Shown here in pieces: positions 56,687 to 64,000 of a stretch of 64,000 nucleotides of DNA. The notes beneath the pieces are model-generated. The model saw only the letters and a list, made by a program, of their open reading frames with translations, was not told the origin of the DNA and searched no databases. The position numbers were made by a program, and so were the translations under genes. Position 1 is the stretch's first letter, and each line of letters opens with the position of its first letter. The DNA comes from Penicillium oxalicum (Eukaryota; Ascomycota; Eurotiomycetes; Eurotiales; Aspergillaceae). The stretch lies in the NCBI RefSeq assembly GCF_001723175.1, contig NC_064655.1, positions 1,798,001-1,862,000 of the forward strand, written 5' to 3'.

Positions 56687-58008
56687 ATGGGTTCCATTGC
56701 TCCCAACGTGGCTGAACTTGACGCCTCCAAATTCAACATCACCCGCTCCACCAACCTTCGTGATGTGCCACTGCCCGGTTCTCCTGAGGAATTGAGTCAC
56801 TCCTACTGCACCGACCATATGGTCACCGTGCGGTGGACTGTGAACAATGGCTGGGAGACACCTGAGATCAAGCCTTACCAGAACCTCAGTATCCCGCCCA
56901 CTGCTTCTTGCTTGCACTACGCCACCGAGTGTTTCGAGGGCATGAAGATCTACCGTGGCTACGATAGCTACCGCTGCGTCTGTTCCGCCCTGACCTCAAT
57001 GGGCAGCGCCTGAATACTTCGTCCCAGCGCTCCTCTCTCCCTGGCTTCAAGTACGACGAGGTGAAGAAGCTCGTTGCGAAGCTGATGCAGATTGATGGCC
57101 CACGTATGTGATACACTTACCAAACGTCCAGCCTCGAGACAATGACCAACTGAATTTTTACTACAGGCTGGCTGCCCAAGGACCGCCCCGGTTCCTTCTT
57201 GTACATTAGGCCCACTGTGATCGGCAACGGACCCCATCTGGGTGTCCAGGTCCCCAAGGAAGCGCTTCTTTTCATCATCGCCGTACCTTGGCCTGACTTT
57301 ACCAAGATGAAGAAGGAAGGCGACACTGTGTCCAAGGGTCTGCGACTTTTCGCTTCAAGCCCAGACTCCATCCGAGCTTGGCCCGGTGGCTTCGGTTGGG
57401 CCAAGCTCGGTGCCAACTACGGTCCCTCTCTGCAGTCTCACGGCAAAGCGCAGGCCATGGGCTTCGACCAGATCCTCTGGCTTTTCGGCGAAGACCGCCA
57501 GGTCACTGAGGCTGGTGCCAGTAACTTCTTCATCATCTGGCACAATGCCGACACGGGTCGCCTTGAGCTGGTTACTGCTCCTCTGGAGAGCCAACTGATC
57601 TTGCCTGGTGTCACTCGCCGCAGTGTTCTGGAACTGGCCCGCGAGCGTCTGTCGGAGAACTTTGTCGGCAAGCTGGCTCCTCTGCAGGTTGTTGAGCGAA
57701 CCTTGACCATTGGTGAAATTGAGAAGGCCGCACTGGAGGGTCGTATCGTCGAGTCATTTGTCTCGGGTACCGCCGTAAGTCCACACCTCTGCTCTTGGAC
57801 CATTTGAGGAATCACAGCACTAAGATATCTGACATAGTACTTCATCACACCCGTGGCCATGATCCGCAACAACGACCAAGACATCAGCACTCTGGGCAAG
57901 GATGGCGAGCCCGCTGGGTACGCTGCCCAGATCAAGTCTTGGCTCGAAGCCATTATGTATGGCAAGGAGGACCACGAATGGGCCTATCCTGTTGAGGAAG
58001 AGCAGTAG
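56687..58008 (+). CDS. Branched-chain amino-acid aminotransferase, with an apparent frameshift
   Basis: Exons 56687-57103, 57167-57774 and 57838-58008. This PLP fold-type IV enzyme interconverts Leu, Ile and Val with their 2-oxo acids. Family motifs: NLSIPPTASCLHYATECFEG, DRPGSFLYIRPTVIGNGP, WAKLGANYGPS with the PLP lysine, FDQILWLFGEDRQVTEAGAS and SGTAVS-YFITPV. There is no clear presequence, so it is probably the cytosolic form. Within exon 1 the frame breaks: after KIYRGYDSYR the original frame gives CVCSALTSMGSA and a stop, whereas the next frame gives LRLFRPDLNGQRLN, the expected continuation. Exon 1 has 417 nt where the downstream exons need one more. One base seems missing near 56965-56976. 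This may be a real mutation or a sequencing error; restored length would be about 398 residues. Confidence 0.85.
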
Positions 58009-58210
58009 GCCCAGGTGAGACCATTCTATCTGGGGCTCTTGTTTCTGTTGTCATTTAGCGACTAGACTTTATGATTTTGATGAGCTTTGGACATTCATCA
58101 GTGTATATAGAATTTGAAATTTTGGCATGAATAGAGTAGGGCAATAGCCCATCTTTCACGAATGGACTCAGTAATATCGCGGTCATCTAAAATTATTGTC
58201 CGAATTTACT

Positions 58211-59695
58211 TCAATATCTTGCGTCATCAAGATCAGAGGCGTCATCGTGGTCAAGCCTTTGCTCATCCAACAATGTGTTATGCTCACCGAGATCAACCAC
58301 CATTGGTGCGTATTCCCCCGTCTCCTCGTCAGCGTCATTATCTGCCATTTCCATTTCAACCTCTTCTCCGTCCTCCAACTGCAGCATACCGCGCCTTACA
58401 ATTGATTCGCGGTTAAGCTCCCAATCATACTCCTCCTTGACCCACGTTTGCAGTTTGTCCAGCTCAGTTCTGACCATCGACTTGGTCCCTTTTGGCACCA
58501 TATCGTCAATTGAGCGACGCAGTTTCGTAAGAAGATTGCGAATAAACTCCCCTCCCTCGTCACCATCCATCTCGAAAAGCCCACCCTCAACATCGTCGCA
58601 CCGTTGAAGCTGCCGTAGCAGTATGCGAACTACCTCACTCACAAAAGACTCGCGCTCAATGATCGCCCGCCGAGAAGTCAAAACAAGCTCAAGCAGCCTT
58701 TTCCATTGCTGCAGGCAGGAAAAGTTCATCATCGTCAATACCATCAGGAACGTGAACTGAATCTCGCCTAGCAGTTGCGCCTCTCCTGTGCTCTCATCGA
58801 CGGTGATCTCGCCCGAGACATGGCTTGAATTCTTCAAAACGATATCTCCCAGGGCCCATGACTTGTCTTGAGCGGCTTCCGTTCGTTCACGTCCAATAGC
58901 GCCCTCCCGCCACGTTCGCTTCAAATCTATCGGAAGAAAATTGAATTCCTTTTCCCGCTCGATTGTCTTTATTGTGCCGGTCTGACCTCCTCCTCCTTCT
59001 TCTTCTGTTGTGACCGGCGAATCAACACCCGGAATATGATCCGCATCACGATTGGCAGTGCTCCCAGAAGTCACCATCCATCGCGGGTGACCATCTACAT
59101 CTTTTTCCGGACTGCCAACAATGCGCGACAGTACCTCGGACGATAGTCGATTCGTGAGTTGTCGCCAATCCTTGCGCCCGTCTCGTTCAATCTCTTCATC
59201 TTCTTCTGTATGACGTGCTTCAATTGGCACAGAACCGGGTTTGTTCGAAAGCATAGCTGGAGATACACGACTTCTGTACCGGAACAAGCCGCCGCTTTGC
59301 CAGAGCGCGCCGAGGTTTGCTTTGTAGCGCATAGCCTCTTGGCGATCCGCATCGCTATTTGCTGCCAGACAACACAGCGACTCCGACTCTGTACTCCATT
59401 TCCAGATGAGAATTTCTGGGGTTGGTGCCGGCTGTTGCGCTTGCGCCAGCACAAGTGCAGCCTCACTGTCACCTTTCCCTGCGTGGCTGATATCGCCTAC
59501 GTGGAACCATGCTCCGCATCGAAGTGAAAAACTGTCGGTTGTGCCCGTATACAGGAAATGCCACCCGGATGGTAGATCCCTTATTCCATGAAAGTTCGCA
59601 GTCGAAGAAAATGCGATTAGATCGATGCCGACAAGGGTTTTCGGAGGGAGGTGGGGCAGTAGAATTGTTGGTGAAGGATGATGAGATGGAGACAT
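58211..59695 (-). CDS. U5 snRNP assembly factor AAR2
   Basis: Single exon of 494 residues from the ATG giving MSPSHHPSPTILLPHLP; the frame is open for 47 more codons upstream to another Met, but the AAR2 fold starts close to the chosen ATG. Family features: VGIDLIAFSSTANFHGI, LPSGWHFLYTGTTD and GAWFHVGD in the N-terminal beta domain, then a Glu/Gly-rich linker (about residues 215-245) and a helical C-terminal domain with GEIQFTFLMVLTMMNFSCLQQWKRLL. Aar2 binds Prp8 during U5 snRNP biogenesis in place of Brr2. The C-terminal tail is acidic (MEMADNDADEETGEY). It lies 202 bp past the aminotransferase stop codon, convergent. Confidence 0.88.
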   Translation of the reverse strand: MSPSHHPSPTILLPHLPPKTLVGIDLIAFSSTANFHGIRDLPSGWHFLYTGTTDSFSLRCGAWFHVGDISHAGKGDSEAALVLAQAQQPAPTPEILIWKWSTESESLCCLAANSDADRQEAMRYKANLGALWQSGGLFRYRSRVSPAMLSNKPGSVPIEARHTEEDEEIERDGRKDWRQLTNRLSSEVLSRIVGSPEKDVDGHPRWMVTSGSTANRDADHIPGVDSPVTTEEEGGGGQTGTIKTIEREKEFNFLPIDLKRTWREGAIGRERTEAAQDKSWALGDIVLKNSSHVSGEITVDESTGEAQLLGEIQFTFLMVLTMMNFSCLQQWKRLLELVLTSRRAIIERESFVSEVVRILLRQLQRCDDVEGGLFEMDGDEGGEFIRNLLTKLRRSIDDMVPKGTKSMVRTELDKLQTWVKEEYDWELNRESIVRRGMLQLEDGEEVEMEMADNDADEETGEYAPMVVDLGEHNTLLDEQRLDHDDASDLDDARY

Positions 59696-60389
59696 GTTGA
59701 TTGACCGGAAGTTCGATGCCCTCCGATGCTGCAAGGTGGGGGATATCCTAGGCTGACGAAAATAATTTGTTTGGTCGCGATTGTGATTTGCGCAAATTCG
59801 AGGAACGGCAGTCGGGAAAATAATTCGGCCCACCAAACGTCGCTGATGTCAGAGGGCTCCGACGAGAAGCGGTGGTCGACGCTAAAAAGTACGACCTTAT
59901 TTTGACAGCAGAATTATGAACGTATCGAGAATACTGTGGGTCGCGTTATAAAGGGCCTTGAGAAATGCTGATCCCATTGAGCTCGTTGAAGGTGTAGTGG
60001 AGGGCTGGTTTCCTCGGGCGGGTGAATATGACTGCCCGCTTCAAGACATGCCCCGCATAAACTTCACGGCTTTCCAAGTCCACGATAGGGAATTACAATG
60101 TCACTGATAGCGCATTTGAATACCAACTACAAGAAAAGGATAAACACTACGCCGAAGAACAAAATACTCAGACAAAGTCAATTGATGGAAGTCAATATAG
60201 GACTGACTCCCCAATTCAATCCCTACAACTGAGTTGAACTTTTCAGGGCATGAGAACATCTGAAGACCAGGCAATAAGGGCCGTTCTTCGCGTTTATTCC
60301 ATCCACATGTGCAAGTAAACCCTGCAGAAAACCTCCAATCCAGCCACGCAATGAAGTCGCAGTCGGAGAAGAAAGAGACCCGCAAATGT
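59696..60389. other. Intergenic between AAR2 and RPS14
   Basis: AAR2 promoter and RPS14 3' UTR (both genes on the minus strand). No further feature seen. Confidence 0.6.
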
Positions 60390-61083
<694 letters not shown>

Positions 61084-61479
61084 TGCGAATGTGGGATGGG
61101 GTTGTGTCGTGGATGGAATATGGAGGAGGAAAAGAGGAAACGAGCGCAAATCGCAGGATCAAAGATCGAAAAAAGTGGGTGTGTGCCCTCGCGTGCTCCG
61201 ACACGGTGATTGGTTCATGTCGTAGGCAAGCGAATCAATTACTGCAGCCTCAGGCATGTAAGCTGGCATAATAGTGGGTCCCTGGGCGGTCAGAGTAAAA
61301 GTATTTAAGATTTCTCTCCAGTCTTACATCCCCGTCAGCTGATGAATACTGACGTTCCTGCTTTCTTCTCCTCTCGTTTTCGATTCGGATTGTAGCTGGA
61401 ATCAAGCTTTTTGACGTGGCTGCCGACTAAACCTCGGAGAATACAGAACTTGTCATCACCCAGTGTGTTCATCGTCAAG

Positions 61480-63584
61480 ATGGGACGCACTAAGGAAACT
61501 GCCTCGATTGGCATCATTGGCATGGGTGACATGGGCAAAATGTATGCTCAGCGCCTTAGCGATGCAGGCTGGAGGTAATTTCCACCCACCTTCGTCCGTC
61601 GTCTTGATTACGGCGGACGATGTACATGAAATGGTAAGCATTAGTTGTCCCTGTCTGCCTCCACAACTTGCTTTTCCCCTCTCCATTCTTGAATGATGAC
61701 TTGAGTGCATTTGGCTCGAGCATGATTCAGCGGAACCTACCTCGCCATTCTGGTCGGTGGGTGTACGCTGGGTCGTCGATGATGTAAAATACTCGCTACC
61801 TTACTTTTTCTTGTCTGACATCTTGGAACATCCTTCCAAATTGAACCGCTTTCCAAACACAATTTACCAAAGCTCTTTGCTAACAAGTGACTTGGAAGAC
61901 AGATATATTGAGAGACTTGTTCAATCCCGCCCATGGCCTGTCTCTGCATTCATTAGAACCAGCGACTAACGAAGTACTTTATTTTATTTTTCAAAGAATC
62001 AATGCGTGTGATAGACCTGAGAATCAAGAATCTCTCCAACAAGAGTTCGCTTCTCAAGTACGTCTCCTGCTGGGACCATCGTCCAGCCTGATGCTCATCG
62101 TATATTAGCCTCTGATTACCATTTTTCCGAATGGCCATCTGGTTTCCAGAATTAGCGACTATATCCTTTACAGTGTAGAAGCTGGCGTGATCGACAGAGT
62201 TGTTGCACAGTACGGCCCATGTATGTCTGTGATCCGGCCAAGCCCGGTGATATCCCTCCCGCTTTCGCCCTTGTCCCTATTATCCCAACGCAATTCCCGC
62301 GAGGGTAGTTATAGACTTTCTGACATGATGATTCAACTGAGAAGCAACCAAAGAGGGCGCCATCGTTGGTGGCCAGACCTCCTGCAAAGCGCCCGAGCTC
62401 GCTGCATTCGAGAAACATCTGCCTCCTGATGTAGAAATCGTATCATGCCATTCATTGCATGGTCCCAAAGTGAACCCCGAGGGCCAGCCGCTGGTGAGCT
62501 CAAAACACTGTCCTACTGGTGCGGTAACCTAATTAAATGAGGGTTTTAACGTAAATCCGAACAACAGGTTTTGATCCAGCACAGAGCATCCGATGAAGCT
62601 CTCCAATTTGTGGACGAGATCCTCTCGTCTTTTGGATCTAAGCATGTTTATCTCACGGGAGAGATGCACGATCGTATCACCGCCGATACGCAGGCCGTTA
62701 CCCATGCCGCTTTCTTGAGCATGGGCACGGCCTGGCAGGCGAACAAGCAGTTTCCATGGGAGATATCTCGATGGGTTGGAGGCATCGAGAATGTCAAGAT
62801 CAATATCACTCTCCGCATCTACTCGAACAAGTGGCACGTCTATGCGGGCCTCGCCATCCTAAACCCTTCCGCAAAGGCGCAGATTCGACAATATGCAGAT
62901 TCTGTGACGGACCTCTACAAGCTGATGATTGGGGGCCACCGCGAGGAGCTCAAGCGTCGTGTCAAAGCAGCAGGCGCCTCCGTATTCAGGGAAGGGACAG
63001 AGGGACAAGATTTGCTCCTGAAAGATGAGGTTCTTGATCGCTTTTCTTTGTCTAACCAGACCCGGGAGAAATCACCTCCGAACAGTCACCTCAGTCTACT
63101 CGCAATTGTAGATTGCTGGTCGCAGCTTGGCATTGTGCCCTATGACCACATGATCTGCTCCACGCCGGTACGTTCAAGACATGCGATACGAATTGAGACC
63201 ACCAAGTCTGGGAGTACCTGCTGACCAATCCAAGCTTTTTCGTCTGTGTCTGGGAGTCACCGAATATTTGTTTCGAAATCCCGAACTTCTAGAGGAAGCC
63301 CTTGACATTGCGATTGACGACAACACGTTCCGCTCTGACGATTTGGAATTCACGTTCGCAGCACGGGTAAGTCTCAATCAGGCCCTCATTTCCGCTTCGT
63401 CATTGGGCATAACAAACTGACCTTCCAGGCGTGGTCTGATTGTGTCTCATTTGGTGACTTTGAGTCCTACCGGGATCGCTTCGAGCGGATTGCCCAGTAC
63501 TTTGCGCCTCAATTCCCCGAAGCCGCCAAGCTTGGCAACGAAATGATGAAGACCATTCTCGAGAAAACCGAGAAGAGGCCTTGA
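61480..63584 (+). CDS. Prephenate dehydrogenase (NADP+), TYR1
   Basis: Seven exons (61480-61574, 61997-62057, 62109-62220, 62345-62493, 62568-63167, 63235-63366, 63429-63584), 434 residues. The enzyme oxidatively decarboxylates prephenate to 4-hydroxyphenylpyruvate in tyrosine synthesis. Rossmann start GIIGMGDMGKMYAQRL, then RINACDRPENQESLQQEF, FPNGHLVSRISDYILYSVEA, GAIVGGQTSCKAPELAAF, SCHSLHGPKVNPEGQPL and THAAFLSMGTAWQ are typical of fungal Tyr1. The C-terminal exons carry the helical dimerisation domain. The first intron, 422 bp, is unusually long for this genome; it ends with a GACTAAC branch site and a CAAAG acceptor. Divergent from RPS14. Confidence 0.93.
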
Positions 63585-64000
63585 TGACGATCCGGTTGCG
63601 ATCTGCTTCAACATCGTAACTCCTCCTATGGTCTGCTGTCAGCGTGTGACAAGCTAGCCATCAAAGAGGGATTCGAAATTCGAAAGCCCAGACTATTTTG
63701 AGGGAGGAGCCTAGTCGTTAGTAGTGTAGCTCCATATCGGAGATTTCACAATTTCATTGCAGAGATGAATCAGGAACAACTGGGAAGTGTGTGCTTGAGT
63801 CGAGGATTTGTGCCATAAAATAATCGCCAACAAGACAAACCCGACGGATAAAATTGCCTGTCCCTTGTTGATCTTGTACAATTGTTTGTAGCTTTCAGCT
63901 CCACCCGGACCAGATTCCTCTCCCGTCAGTCTGGGATGAGAGGTACCTATATCTCTCTATCCCGTGACAGGTGTGGTTCATTGTGGAGGCCTTAGTCATC
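63585..64000. other. TYR1 3' region to window end
   Basis: No coding region recognised; probably TYR1 3' UTR and intergenic sequence. Confidence 0.6.

Overview
The window is nuclear DNA of a filamentous ascomycete, most likely of the Eurotiales (Aspergillus/Penicillium group). Coding genes are compact, with short introns of mostly 50-120 bp that have GTANGT-type donors and CTAAC/CTGAC-like branch sites. The protein set is typical of Pezizomycotina: TOR kinase, a Bbc1-type SH3 protein, a DUF7703-type membrane protein, Mrp51, Tyr1. The 5S rRNA gene is dispersed rather than in the rDNA. All family assignments come from motif recognition; no database search was run.

Layout. 1-4.7 kb: no gene recognised, with several poly-C tracts. 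4.7-9 kb: a seven-span membrane protein (+) and a TMEM135-like protein (-). 9.8-17.2 kb: the complete TOR kinase (-, four exons). 18.1-18.2 kb: a U6 snRNA gene (-) with a TATA box upstream and a B-box-like element downstream. 19.9-25.7 kb: an extended SDR reductase (+), mitoribosomal Mrp51 (+), ribosomal eS17 (+) and the Rtr1/RPAP2 CTD phosphatase (-). 27.5-31.2 kb: Bbc1 (+). 32.6-35.4 kb: two identical intron-containing tRNA-Phe genes in inverted orientation, with splicing factor CWC25 between them. 35.8-39.8 kb: AP-1 beta adaptin (-) and EMC4 (+), divergent. 40-45.9 kb: an MFS transporter (-), kynureninase (-) and the Fe-S assembly protein ISA2 (+), whose 483-bp intron holds a 5S rRNA gene. 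46.2-49.1 kb: a methyltransferase-like protein (-) and eIF3l (-).

49.5-56.6 kb is different. It is gene-poor and decayed, with a NACHT (NLR/STAND) pseudogene that keeps one reading frame through several nonsense codons, a broken C-terminal copy of an HNH-nuclease gene, the intact HNH-nuclease gene, and perhaps a trace of ankyrin-like sequence. From 56.7 kb housekeeping genes resume: a branched-chain aminotransferase (+) with an apparent one-base frameshift, splicing factor AAR2 (-), ribosomal uS11/RPS14 (-) and prephenate dehydrogenase TYR1 (+).

Functional themes. Most genes are core: growth signalling (TOR), translation (eS17, uS11, eIF3l, Mrp51, tRNA, 5S), splicing (U6, CWC25, AAR2), transcription (Rtr1), membrane traffic and ER insertion (AP-1 beta, EMC4, Bbc1) and amino-acid metabolism (BAT, TYR1, kynureninase). 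I saw no biosynthetic gene cluster. The points most worth a second look are the 5S gene inside the ISA2 intron, the U6 gene with its external B box, the aminotransferase frameshift and the decayed NLR/HNH block.
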